From CAMLFJ01 sp035524955 (GTDB taxonomy: Bacteria; Methylomirabilota; Methylomirabilia; Rokubacteriales; CSP1-6), in the NCBI GenBank assembly GCA_035524955.1, contig DATLFG010000030.1:33524-97523 (forward strand): a stretch of 64,000 nt of DNA, in the 5' to 3' direction. Within the stretch, counting starts at the first letter, position 1. Each line of letters opens with the position of its first letter. The notes below the pieces were generated by a model. The model saw nothing but the letters and a program-made list of their open reading frames with translations. It had not been told where the DNA came from and did no database searches. Shown here in pieces: positions 45,535 to 53,383 of this stretch. The position numbers and the translations under genes are program-made.

Positions 45535-47226
45535 CTACGTATAGGCGCCGACCGAGGCGTTGGAGACGGTCGCGGCGTACTTGGCGAAGACGCCGGTCGT
45601 GAAGCGCGGCCTGGGCGCCTTCCACTTGACCAGGCGCTTCCGGATCTCGGAGGCCGGCACTTCCAGGTCGAGACGCCGCTTCTTCACGTCGATATCGATC
45701 GTGTCGCCGTTCCGCACCGCCGCGATGGGCCCGCGGTCGGCCGCCTCCGGCACGATGTGGCCGATCATGAAGCCGTGGGTCGCGCCCGAGAAGCGGCCGT
45801 CGGTCATCAGGGCCACGCTCTCCCCGAGTCCCGCGCCCTGCAGCGCGCCCGAGACGTGCAGCATCTCGCGCATGCCCGGCCCGCCCTTGGGCCCTTCGTA
45901 GCGGATCACGATCACGTCGTTGGGCTTGATCCGGCCCTTCTTGATGGCCTGGAACGCGTCCTCCTCGACCTCGAAGACCCGCGCCGGTCCGCGGTGCGAG
46001 TACTTCTTCTGGCCGGAGAGCTTGATCACGCAGCCGCCGGGGGCCAGGTTGCCGCGGAGGATCGCGATGCCGCCCTCGGACTTGAGCGCCCGGGCGAGCG
46101 GCTTGATCACCTGCTGGCCCGCGGGCTCCACCGCCGCCTTGACCTCCTCGCCGATCGTCCGGCCGGTCACCGTCTTCTCGCTCCCGTGCAGGCGGCCGGC
46201 CTCGAGCAGGCGCTTGCCCACGACGGCCATGCCGCCCGCGTCGTACATCTCGGGCGCGGTGTAGTTGCCCCAGGGCTTCAGGTCGGCGAGCACCGGGGTC
46301 TTGCGCGAGATCCGGTCGAAGTCCTCGATCGCGAGCTTCACGCCGAAGTCCCGGGCGGTGGCCATCAGGTGCAGCACCGCGTTGGTGGAGCCGCCGGTAG
46401 CCATGACCCCCGCGATGGAGTTCTCGAAGCTCTTGCGCGTCACGATCTTGCGCGGGGTCAGTCCCTTGCGCACGAGGTCCATGACCAGCGTGCCCGACTT
46501 GAAGGCCACCTCTTCCTTCAGCGGGTCGGTGGCCGGGATGTCGTTCCAGCCCATCGGGGACATGCCGAGCATCTCGTAGGCGGTGGCCATGGTATTGGCG
46601 GTGAACTGCCCGCCGCAGGCGCCCGCGCCGGGGCAGGCATGGTCCTCCACGTCCTTGAACTGCTCGAGCGAGATCTTCCCCGCGTTGTAGGCGCCGATCG
46701 CCTCGAACACGTCCTGGATGGTCAGGTTGCGGTTCGCGAACGGCCCGGTGGAGCCGGCGCAGCGGCCGAACATGATCGAGCCGCAGTAGAGCATGAGGCT
46801 CGGGATGTCGAGCCGGCCCAGCACCATCGTCATCGCCGGGATCGTCTTGTCGCAGCCGGAGATGGTCACGATGCCGTCGAACATGTGGCTGCGGGCCACC
46901 AGCTCCACCGAGTCGGCCACGACCTCACGGCTGATGAGCGAGCCCTTCATCCCCTCGGTGCCCATCGTGATGCCGTCGGTGATCGAGATCGTGTTGACCT
47001 CGATCGGCGTGCCGCCCGCCGCCCGGATCCCCTGCATGACCTGCTCGGCCAGCTTCCGGTGGTTCCAGTTGCAGGGCATGGTCCCGATCCAGCAGTGGGC
47101 CACGCCGATCTGGGGGCGCGAGAGATCCTCGTCGTTGAAGCCCACCGCCTTCATCATGGCGCGGGCGGCGGAGCGATCGGTGCCTTCGAGGAGAACGCGG
47201 CTGTGCTTGCGAGGATCGACGGCCAT
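45535..47226 (-). CDS. ilvD: Dihydroxy-acid dehydratase
   Basis: A 563-residue Fe-S dehydratase of valine, isoleucine and CoA biosynthesis. Cluster ligands are in TISGCDKTIPAMTM and HACPGAGACGGQFTANTM, and PCNWNHRKLAE supplies a third Cys; the C-terminal active-site block is MTDGRFSGATHGFMIGH. Start ATG 47226 has AAAGGAG upstream. No other ilv gene is close. A -10 box is seen at 47261-47266. Confidence 0.96.
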   Translation of the reverse strand: MAVDPRKHSRVLLEGTDRSAARAMMKAVGFNDEDLSRPQIGVAHCWIGTMPCNWNHRKLAEQVMQGIRAAGGTPIEVNTISITDGITMGTEGMKGSLISREVVADSVELVARSHMFDGIVTISGCDKTIPAMTMVLGRLDIPSLMLYCGSIMFGRCAGSTGPFANRNLTIQDVFEAIGAYNAGKISLEQFKDVEDHACPGAGACGGQFTANTMATAYEMLGMSPMGWNDIPATDPLKEEVAFKSGTLVMDLVRKGLTPRKIVTRKSFENSIAGVMATGGSTNAVLHLMATARDFGVKLAIEDFDRISRKTPVLADLKPWGNYTAPEMYDAGGMAVVGKRLLEAGRLHGSEKTVTGRTIGEEVKAAVEPAGQQVIKPLARALKSEGGIAILRGNLAPGGCVIKLSGQKKYSHRGPARVFEVEEDAFQAIKKGRIKPNDVIVIRYEGPKGGPGMREMLHVSGALQGAGLGESVALMTDGRFSGATHGFMIGHIVPEAADRGPIAAVRNGDTIDIDVKKRRLDLEVPASEIRKRLVKWKAPRPRFTTGVFAKYAATVSNASVGAYT

Positions 47227-47260
47227 CGGAGACTCCTTTGTCGTGGGCTTGGTCCGGGGA

Positions 47261-47266
47261 ATTCTA
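47261..47266 (-). promoter_or_regulatory. Candidate -10 box of ilvD (TAGAAT)
   Basis: Minus-strand TAGAAT; the TAG at 47264-47266 is also the stop codon of the polysaccharide deacetylase gene. Same arrangement as the thi operon, where the -10 box contains the previous stop. Confidence 0.45.
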
Positions 47267-47950
47267 CAGCAGGTCGCGGAGCGGGACCAGCGCGTAGCCC
47301 CGCCGCCGGAGATCCGCGATCAGCGCGGGCAGGTACTCGACGAGACGGGTCCCCGCCCCCGGCACGCCGTCGGCGTCGTGCAGGTCGTAGATGGCGCCCG
47401 CCCGGGCGCGCGCGCCGCCGCGCCACGCCTGCTCCATGGGATCCACCGGCCGCCGGCTCTCCGGCTGCACCGTCCAGAACACGCACGGCGTCTCGAGGCG
47501 GCGCAGCGCGCCGAACATGGCAAGGTTGCTCTTGCCCCACGGCGGCCGGAAGAAGCGCGGCGGCGCGCCCGCGGCCTGGGTGATGGCGGCGTGCCCGTCG
47601 CCGATCTCCCGCTCGGTGCGGTCGGGCCCGCAGCGCCAGAGACTGGTGTGGCTCCAGGTGTGGTTGCCGAGGTCGTGTCCGGCTTGCGCGATGCGGCGGG
47701 CCACCGCGGGGGCGTGCGCGGCGCGCCGGCCGATCATGAAGAAGGCGCCGCGCACGTCCTCGCGCTCCAGGATGTCGAGCACGCGCGGCGTGGACGAAGG
47801 ATCCGGCCCATCGTCGAAGGTCAGCGCGACGGCCCGGCGGGCCCGCGGGCCGCGCCACACGCTGGCCAGGGTCAGGAGGTGCGAGCCCCAGGTATAGGCG
47901 CCCCAGGCGACGGGCGCCGCCCCCGCCATCAGCCAGGCCGCGCGCTTCAC
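47264..47950 (-). CDS. Polysaccharide deacetylase (NodB domain)
   Basis: A 228-residue carbohydrate esterase 4 protein. N-terminal hydrophobic segment (AAWLMAGAAPVAWGAYTW) suggests export or membrane anchoring. NodB motifs: VALTFDDGPDP (motif 1, catalytic base and metal Asp), NHTWSHTSL (motif 2, metal His pair), and RFFRPPWG (motif 3); IYDLHDADG may be motif 5. It would remove acetyl groups from a glycan such as peptidoglycan or an N-acetylglucosamine polymer. GTG 47950 overlaps the preceding stop (GTGA). Confidence 0.9.
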   Translation of the reverse strand: MKRAAWLMAGAAPVAWGAYTWGSHLLTLASVWRGPRARRAVALTFDDGPDPSSTPRVLDILEREDVRGAFFMIGRRAAHAPAVARRIAQAGHDLGNHTWSHTSLWRCGPDRTEREIGDGHAAITQAAGAPPRFFRPPWGKSNLAMFGALRRLETPCVFWTVQPESRRPVDPMEQAWRGGARARAGAIYDLHDADGVPGAGTRLVEYLPALIADLRRRGYALVPLRDLL

Positions 47951-48366
47951 ACGGGCCGCTTGGCCACGAGCAGGGTGAGCCGCCCGCTCTGCACGACCTC
48001 GTCGTGCTGGTTCAGGATGCGGCGTTCCTCGACGACGACGCCGCCCTCCTTCATCGAGCGCTTCGCGACCGTCTTGGACACGCTGCGGATCGTGTCGCCC
48101 ACCCGGGTGGGCCTGAGGAACCGCCACTCGAAGCCCATGAACGCGAGGACGACGAGGGGCGGCTGGGGCACCCGCCAGCCGAGGCCGGAGGACAGGCAGA
48201 GGGGAAGCAGCTCCGGGATCGTGCCCGGCTCCCCCGGCCGGGCCGTCGTCAGCGAGGCGAAGAGGGCGGCGTGCGTCTCGGTGAGCGTCATGGCGGGCGT
48301 CTCGAGCGGCACGCCGGTCTGCACGTCCTCGAAGTAGACCCGGCCCGCCGGCTGGCTCGATGTCAC
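47947..48366 (-). CDS. MaoC/hot-dog-fold dehydratase-like protein
   Basis: A 139-residue single hot-dog protein: VYFEDVQTGVPLETPAMTLTE and FLRPTRVGDTIRSVSKTVAKR match MaoC-type folds, as does the ending VVQSGRLTLLVAKR. The Asp/His dehydratase pair of typical MaoC (GDxNxxH) is not seen; SLTTARPGEPGTIPELL is in its place. It may pair with the adjoining complete MaoC protein as a two-subunit hydratase (inference). Confidence 0.75.
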   Translation of the reverse strand: MTSSQPAGRVYFEDVQTGVPLETPAMTLTETHAALFASLTTARPGEPGTIPELLPLCLSSGLGWRVPQPPLVVLAFMGFEWRFLRPTRVGDTIRSVSKTVAKRSMKEGGVVVEERRILNQHDEVVQSGRLTLLVAKRPV

Positions 48367-48375
48367 GTCGCGCGC

Positions 48376-48828
48376 TCAGGCCGGCCGGCGGCCCACCAGG
48401 TGATCCGTCTCACCTTCCTGGACGATCTCGCCCCGCTGGTTGACCACGCGCCGCGCCACCGTGACCACGCCCCAGCCCGGCTGCTCGCCGTCGCGCTTGG
48501 CGGTGACCTGGGCCTGGACGTGGATGGTGTCGCCGATCTTGATCGGTCCCTTGAACTTCCACTTCACCGCGGCCAGAGGCCCGGTGACCTGGGCGGTGAC
48601 CACCCGGTCCAGGAGGCCCTGCTGGATGGACAGCCCGAGAAGCCCGTGGGCGATCCGCTCGCCGAACTGCGAGGCCTTCATGTGCTCGGCGTCGGTGTGC
48701 AGCACGTTGTAGTCGCCGCTCAACCCCGCGAAGATGACCACGTCCGCCTCGGTCACGGTGCGGCCGGGCGAGGTGTACTCCTCCCCGACCGGGATGTCCT
48801 CGAAGTGCACGGCAGCTTGACCAGTCAC
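48376..48828 (-). CDS. MaoC family hydratase/dehydratase
   Basis: A 150-residue hot-dog protein with the catalytic region FAGLSGDYNVLHTDAEHM (Asp and His of (R)-hydratases) and FGERIAHGLLGLSI. Known relatives hydrate enoyl-CoA thioesters. GTG 48828 is eight bases after a TATCCT element, so it may be translated from a leaderless transcript. It precedes a second, degenerate hot-dog gene by nine bases. Confidence 0.86.
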   Translation of the reverse strand: MTGQAAVHFEDIPVGEEYTSPGRTVTEADVVIFAGLSGDYNVLHTDAEHMKASQFGERIAHGLLGLSIQQGLLDRVVTAQVTGPLAAVKWKFKGPIKIGDTIHVQAQVTAKRDGEQPGWGVVTVARRVVNQRGEIVQEGETDHLVGRRPA

Positions 48829-48836
48829 GGGGCGCT

Positions 48837-48845
48837 AGGATAGCA
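48837..48845 (-). promoter_or_regulatory. Candidate extended -10 element for the maoC gene (TGCTATCCT)
   Basis: Minus-strand TG-C-TATCCT. Only eight bases separate it from the GTG start, which predicts a leaderless transcript. Confidence 0.45.
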
Positions 48846-48898
48846 CGCGAGGGAGGCGGGGCCGGCACGCCTGTTTCCCCCGAGGGCGCGGCGCCCTG

Positions 48899-48907
48899 TG
48901 CTATCCT
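48899..48907 (+). promoter_or_regulatory. Candidate extended -10 element for the first dctP gene (TGCTATCCT)
   Basis: Plus-strand TG-C-TATCCT, about 65 bases before ATG 48973. The sequence around it (CTATCCTTGCCGCGCTC) is kept upstream of the second dctP gene, supporting a shared promoter. Confidence 0.55.
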
Positions 48908-48972
48908 TGCCGCGCTCACGGCCGCGCCCGAACCCAGCGGCGGGATCGTCCACCACACCACGGAGGTGCCAC

Positions 48973-50064
48973 ATGGAAGGTCGCAGGCGGTTCATCCTGA
49001 AGGGAGCCACGCTGGTCGCCGCGGGGGCGGCCGCCACGGTGGCCGACGCGCCCAACGTCATCGCGCAGCCGCGAGTCCAGTGGCGGATGCCGAGCTTCTT
49101 CTCGGCCGGCGCCGACATCGCCCTCGGGGCATCCCAGAAGCTGGCGAAGATGGTCGAGGAAATGTCGGGCGGCAAGTTCAAGATCCAGATCTTCGCGGCG
49201 GGCGAGCTGATGCCGGCGGCCGGCGTCTTCGACGCCTGCTCGCAGGGCACCGTGGAGGGCTACAGCGCCGCCGCCTACTACTGGCCGGGCAAGGAAGTGG
49301 CGACGCAGTGGTTCACCGCCATGCCCTTCGGCCTCAACCCGCAGGGCACCTACGCCTGGTACTACTACGGCGACGGCATCAAGCTCTGGGAGGAGACCTA
49401 CGCCCCCTTCAACCTGGTCCCCCGCCCGTCCGGCGCCACCGGCCCGCAGATGATGGGCTGGTTCCGCAAGAAGCTGAACACGGTGGCCGATCTCAACGGG
49501 CTCAAGATGCGCATCCCCGGGCTCGGCGGGAAGGTCTACGCGAAGTTCGGGACCTCGGTCGTCCTGCTGCCGCCCGGAGAGATCTACACCGCGCTCGAGC
49601 GCGGCGTCATCGACGCGGCGGAGTGGGTGGGGCCGTACGAGGACATGAAGATGGGCTTCCATCAGATCGCCCGCTACTACTACTATCCGGGCTGGCACGA
49701 GCCCGGGACGACGGGCGAGCTGGTCTTCAACAAGAAGGCGTACGACGCGCTGCCGGTGGACTACCGGCGCATGCTCGACTACAGCACGCAGGCGCTGAAC
49801 ACGCTGGTCTTCATGGAGTACTACACCAAGAACGCCCAGAACCTCCAGAAGCTGCGGACCGATTTCAAGACCAAGGTCGAGTTCACCCGGCTTCCGGCCG
49901 CGATGCTCAAGGAGATCAAGAAGGCGGCCCTGGACGTCGTGAAGGAAGAGTCGGAGAAGAGCCCGCAGGCGAAGAAGGTCAACGCCTCCTACCAGAAGTT
50001 CATGCCGCTGGTCGGCGAATGGGGCGAGATCTCGGAGGGCTCCTACTTCAGTCTGCTCTCCTAG
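48973..50064 (+). CDS. TRAP transporter DctP-type binding protein 1 (TakP-like)
   Basis: A 363-residue exported ligand-binding protein. The Tat-type leader has RRRFILKGATLVAAGAAA. Family blocks: KIQIFAAGELMPAAGVFDA, WYYYGDGIKLWEETYAPF, LNGLKMRIPGLGGKV (Arg that binds the ligand carboxylate), ALERGVIDAAEWVGPYEDM and YYYYPGWHEPGTTGEL; the last resembles the TakP group that binds 2-oxo acids. It converges on dctM 1. GGAGG six bases before ATG 48973. The first 32 coding bases are identical to those of binding protein 2. Confidence 0.9.
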   Translation: MEGRRRFILKGATLVAAGAAATVADAPNVIAQPRVQWRMPSFFSAGADIALGASQKLAKMVEEMSGGKFKIQIFAAGELMPAAGVFDACSQGTVEGYSAAAYYWPGKEVATQWFTAMPFGLNPQGTYAWYYYGDGIKLWEETYAPFNLVPRPSGATGPQMMGWFRKKLNTVADLNGLKMRIPGLGGKVYAKFGTSVVLLPPGEIYTALERGVIDAAEWVGPYEDMKMGFHQIARYYYYPGWHEPGTTGELVFNKKAYDALPVDYRRMLDYSTQALNTLVFMEYYTKNAQNLQKLRTDFKTKVEFTRLPAAMLKEIKKAALDVVKEESEKSPQAKKVNASYQKFMPLVGEWGEISEGSYFSLLS

Positions 50065-50086
50065 CGCCCTTCGGCACGGGCTCGAT

Positions 50087-50124
50087 GGGGCGGAGGCCAA
50101 CACGGCTCCGCCCCTTGTCCTTTT
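50087..50124 (+). terminator. Intrinsic terminator after dctP 1
   Basis: GGGGCGGAG (50087-50095) pairs with CTCCGCCCC (50106-50114), followed by a pyrimidine-rich TTGTCCTTTT. Perfect nine-base stem in the 77-base gap between convergent genes. Confidence 0.75.
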
Positions 50125-50141
50125 CCGCCGACTCGACTCGC

Positions 50142-51491
50142 CTACCAGAAGCTGCGGAAGAGTGTGATGACCTCGGTCACGAGCTCCGGATGGCTGGCCA
50201 CGATCGCCAGCCCGATCATCTGGAGGCCCACGAACGGCAGGACTCCTCGGTAGATCTGGGGTGTGGTGACCTCGGGCGGTGCGACCCCGCGCAGGAAGAA
50301 GAGGGCGAAGCCGAAGGGGGGGGTCAGGAAGGACGTCTGGAGGTTCATCCCGATCAGCACTCCGAGGAACACCGGGTCGAACCCGAAGTGGGTGACGAGC
50401 ACCGGCGTCAGGATCGGGACGTGGATGAAGCAGATCTCGAAGAAGTCGATGAAGAAGCCCAGGAAGAAGATCATGGACATGACCAGAGCCAGCACCCCAT
50501 AGGGACCGAAGGGCAGGCTCTTGAGGGATTCCTGGACCAGGTGATCGCCGTTGAGGCCCCGGAAGACCAGCCCGAAGCAGTTGGCGCCGACGAGGATGAT
50601 GAACCCGAGGCTGGTGATCCGGGTCGTGGTCTGCATCACGGCGCGGAACATGTCCATCGTGAACCGGCCCTTGATGAGCGTGAGGGCGACCCCGCCCGCG
50701 GCCCCCACCGATGCCGCCTCGGTCGGGGAGGCGATGCCCATGAAGATCGAGCCGAGCACCCCCACGATCAGCACCAGGGCCGGGATCAGGGCAACGGTTA
50801 CGCGCCTGAGGGCGTCGACCCGGAAGGCGGCGAGCTCGGCGGCCGGGACCGGAGGCGCCAGCCCGGGCTTCACGCGCGAGAGGATGACCAGGTACGTGAT
50901 GTAGAGGCCGACCAGGATGAGGCCCGGCACCACCGCGCCGATGTAGAGGTCTCCCACCGGCACGCCCATGATGTCGCCGAGGAGGATCAGGATCACGCTC
51001 GGGGGGAGGATCTGTCCCAGAGTGCCCGAGGCGCAGATGGTGCCGCAGGTCAGCTCATTGCTGTATCCACGCCGCATCATGGTCGGCAGCGAGATCAGCC
51101 CCATGGTGATGACGCTGGCGCCCACGATGCCGGTGGAGGCCGCGAGGATGGCTCCCACCACCACCACCGAGATGGCGAGCCCGCCCCGCATCTTGCCGAA
51201 GAGCAGACCCATCGTCTCGAGCAGCTCCTCGGCGAGCCCCGATTTCTCCAGCGCGACGCCCATGAAGACGAAGAGGGGTACCGCGAGGAGGGTGAAGTTC
51301 GTCATCGTGCCCCAGATCCGGATGGGCAGGATGTCGAAGAAGTTCGGCTGGAACAACCCGAGGGCCACCGCGATGGCGCCGAAGAAGAGGCCGGTGAAGG
51401 TCAGGCTGAAGGCCACCGGGAAGCCGAAGAAGAGAAACGCGATCATCCCCACAAACATGAGCGCGGCCAGGGTCTGATCGAGGGGCGGCAT
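50142..51491 (-). CDS. dctM: TRAP transporter large permease DctM 1
   Basis: A 449-residue integral membrane protein of about twelve segments. Family blocks: LLAVPLFVFMGVALEKSGLA, AILAASTGIVGASVITMGLI, ASGTLGQILPPSVILIL, GIASPTEAASVGAAG and LQTSFLTPPFGFALFFLRG. It forms the elevator domain that takes the solute from DctP using the sodium gradient. ATG 51491 (or GTG 51494) directly follows the dctQ stop. Confidence 0.93.
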   Translation of the reverse strand: MPPLDQTLAALMFVGMIAFLFFGFPVAFSLTFTGLFFGAIAVALGLFQPNFFDILPIRIWGTMTNFTLLAVPLFVFMGVALEKSGLAEELLETMGLLFGKMRGGLAISVVVVGAILAASTGIVGASVITMGLISLPTMMRRGYSNELTCGTICASGTLGQILPPSVILILLGDIMGVPVGDLYIGAVVPGLILVGLYITYLVILSRVKPGLAPPVPAAELAAFRVDALRRVTVALIPALVLIVGVLGSIFMGIASPTEAASVGAAGGVALTLIKGRFTMDMFRAVMQTTTRITSLGFIILVGANCFGLVFRGLNGDHLVQESLKSLPFGPYGVLALVMSMIFFLGFFIDFFEICFIHVPILTPVLVTHFGFDPVFLGVLIGMNLQTSFLTPPFGFALFFLRGVAPPEVTTPQIYRGVLPFVGLQMIGLAIVASHPELVTEVITLFRSFW

Positions 51492-51494
51492 CAC

Positions 51495-52049
51495 TCAGCG
51501 GTTCTGCTTGGCTCGGCTCGCGGGCTGCTCCCAGCCGCGCGCGACGTAGAAGCGCTTGATGATCTCCGAGACACCCTGGACCATCAAGATGACGAAGCCG
51601 ATGATGATCACGCTCTTGAGCGCCCACCGTGCCGGGATGCCGCCGGGGTCGGGTGAGCTCTCCCAGACGGACCAGGAGTTCCGCACGAAGGGCCAGCTCG
51701 TGTAGACGACCAGGAGGCACGAGGGAAAGAAGAAGACGAGGAAGAGGATGAAGTCGAACCAGGCCTGACGCCTCGGCGGCAGCCTGGAGTACACGATGTC
51801 CACCCGGACGTGCTCGTCGTGCAGCAGCGTGTACCCGGCCGCCAGGAGATAGACGGCGCCGAAGAGGTACCACTCGAGCTCCTGGGTGAACACATAGGTC
51901 CGACGCATGGTGTAGCGCATGACCACGTCGGTGAACACCACGGCGACCATGAGCGTGGTGAGCCAGGAGACGGCCCGGCCGAATCGCTCCTGGACGGCGT
52001 CGATCTTCCGGGCCAGGTCCCTCAGCACACGAACAGGCCTCCGCGACAT
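51495..52049 (-). CDS. dctQ: TRAP transporter small permease DctQ 1
   Basis: A 184-residue four-helix membrane subunit. VVFTDVVMRYTMRRTYVFTQELEWYLFG in part, HVRVDIVYSRLPPRRQAWFD and the PDPGGIPARWALKSVI block are typical of DctQ. The N-terminus is charged and ATG 52049 has no strong ribosome site. It diverges from dctP 2 across 137 bases, so the pair could share control. Confidence 0.9.
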   Translation of the reverse strand: MSRRPVRVLRDLARKIDAVQERFGRAVSWLTTLMVAVVFTDVVMRYTMRRTYVFTQELEWYLFGAVYLLAAGYTLLHDEHVRVDIVYSRLPPRRQAWFDFILFLVFFFPSCLLVVYTSWPFVRNSWSVWESSPDPGGIPARWALKSVIIIGFVILMVQGVSEIIKRFYVARGWEQPASRAKQNR

Positions 52050-52112
52050 CGAGGATGAGCGCGTAGCTGCGGGACTATGGCACGGCGCTTCGAGCCCGTC
52101 AAGCCGGGCTTG

Positions 52113-52121
52113 TGGTATCCT
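52113..52121 (+). promoter_or_regulatory. Candidate extended -10 element for the second dctP gene (TGGTATCCT)
   Basis: TG-G-TATCCT at the same distance from its start codon as the element of dctP 1 and followed by the same TTGGCGCGCTC, allowing for one base. Conservation between the copies supports function. Confidence 0.55.
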
Positions 52122-52186
52122 TGGCGCGCTCGTGACGCCGTTGCCGCGTCGACGACGGCTCCCCCACTACACCACGGAGGTGCGAT

Positions 52187-53284
52187 ATGGAAGGTCGCAG
52201 GCGGTTCATCCTGAAGGGCGCGACGCTGGCGGCTGCGAGCGCGGCGGCTGCGACGGTGAACGCTCCCAACGTCATCGCGCAGCCGAAGTTCCAGTGGCGC
52301 ATGGTGACCACCTGGCCCAAGGGACTGGCGACGCTCCACGGCGCCGCGGTCCGGTTCTCGCAGATGGTGGAGAAGATGAGTGACGGGCGGCTGAAGATCC
52401 AGGTCTTCGCGGGCGGTGAGCTGGTCCCGCCGCTCCAGAGCTTCGACGCGGTGACCGGCGGGACCGTGGAGATGGCCCATTCCGCCGCCTACTACTGGGC
52501 GGGCAAGACCCCGGCCTGCCAGTGGTTCGGGGCGGTGCCCTTCGGGCTCAGCGCGCAGGGCATGAACGCGTGGTTCTACGAGGGCGGCGGCATCAAGCTC
52601 TGGGAGGAGGTCTACGCGCCCTTCGGGCTCACCGCTCGGCCCTGCGGGAACACCGGCATCCAGATGGCGGGGTGGTTCAAGAAGAAGATCAATACCATCG
52701 ACGACTACAAGGGGCTCAAGATGCGCATTCCCGGCCTGGGCGGTAAGGTGGTCGCCAAGGCCGGCGGCACCGTGGTTCTCCTCGCGGGGGGCGACATCTT
52801 CCCCGCCCTCGAGCGCGGCGTCATCGACGCCACCGAGTGGGTCGGTCCCGAGGACGATCTCAAGCTCGGCCTGCACAATGCGGCCCGGAACTACTACTAT
52901 CCCGGCTGGCACGAGCCGGGCACCGTGGAGGAGGCCTTCTTCAGCAAGAAGGCCTACGACCCGCTCCCGGCGGATCTCAAGAACATCGTGGACTACGCCG
53001 CCCAGGCCAACAACGCGCACGTGCTCGCCGACTACAACGTGCGGAACGCCCAGGGTCTTCAGAAGATCCTCACCGAGATGAAGGGCAAAGTCGAGGTGCT
53101 CCAGCTCCCGGACAGCGTCCTCAAGGCACTGAAGCCCCTGGCCGACGCGACCCTCGAGGAGGAAGCCGGCAAGGATCCGATGGCCAAGAAGGTTCACGAG
53201 GCGTTCAAGAAGTTCCGCAAGCTCTACAACGACTGGGACAAGGTCAGCGAGAGTCCCTACCAGCGCCTCATCGCCAGCGTCTGA
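52187..53284 (+). CDS. TRAP transporter DctP-type binding protein 2 (TakP-like)
   Basis: A 365-residue exported binding protein, close paralogue of the one at 48973. Tat-type leader RRRFILKGATLAAASAAA; YYWAGKTPACQWFGAVPFG, LKMRIPGLGGKVVAKAGG, ALERGVIDATEWVGPEDDL and YYYPGWHEPGTVEE are shared blocks. Differences are spread along the ligand cleft (for example WRMVTTWPKGLATLHG instead of WRMPSFFSAG), so a different solute is likely. ATG 52187 has the same upstream ACCACGGAGGTGC as copy 1. Confidence 0.9.
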   Translation: MEGRRRFILKGATLAAASAAAATVNAPNVIAQPKFQWRMVTTWPKGLATLHGAAVRFSQMVEKMSDGRLKIQVFAGGELVPPLQSFDAVTGGTVEMAHSAAYYWAGKTPACQWFGAVPFGLSAQGMNAWFYEGGGIKLWEEVYAPFGLTARPCGNTGIQMAGWFKKKINTIDDYKGLKMRIPGLGGKVVAKAGGTVVLLAGGDIFPALERGVIDATEWVGPEDDLKLGLHNAARNYYYPGWHEPGTVEEAFFSKKAYDPLPADLKNIVDYAAQANNAHVLADYNVRNAQGLQKILTEMKGKVEVLQLPDSVLKALKPLADATLEEEAGKDPMAKKVHEAFKKFRKLYNDWDKVSESPYQRLIASV

Positions 53285-53317
53285 CCCGCATCGGCGGGGG
53301 CGGCGGCAGGACGACAG

Positions 53318-53356
53318 CGGGGCGGGCCCGAGTTCGGGCTCGCCCCGTTTGCGTTT
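53318..53356 (+). terminator. Intrinsic terminator after dctP 2
   Basis: CGGGGCGGGCCCGA pairs with TCGGGCTCGCCCCG (one mismatch), followed by TTTGCGTTT. It sits between convergent dctP 2 and dctM 2. Confidence 0.7.
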
Positions 53357-53383
53357 CGCGGCGCGGGCGTCGCCCGCCCGATC

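Noticed and set aside
48863..48879. Possible sigma-54 promoter GGCACG-N4-TTTCC before dctP 1
   Set aside because: The invariant GC of the -12 element is TC, and the second dctP copy has no counterpart, while the TGNTATCCT element is shared by both.
48966..51656. An 896-codon plus-strand frame spanning dctP 1 and dctM 1
   Set aside because: Out of frame with clearly recognisable DctP and antisense to DctM; low-complexity charged translation.
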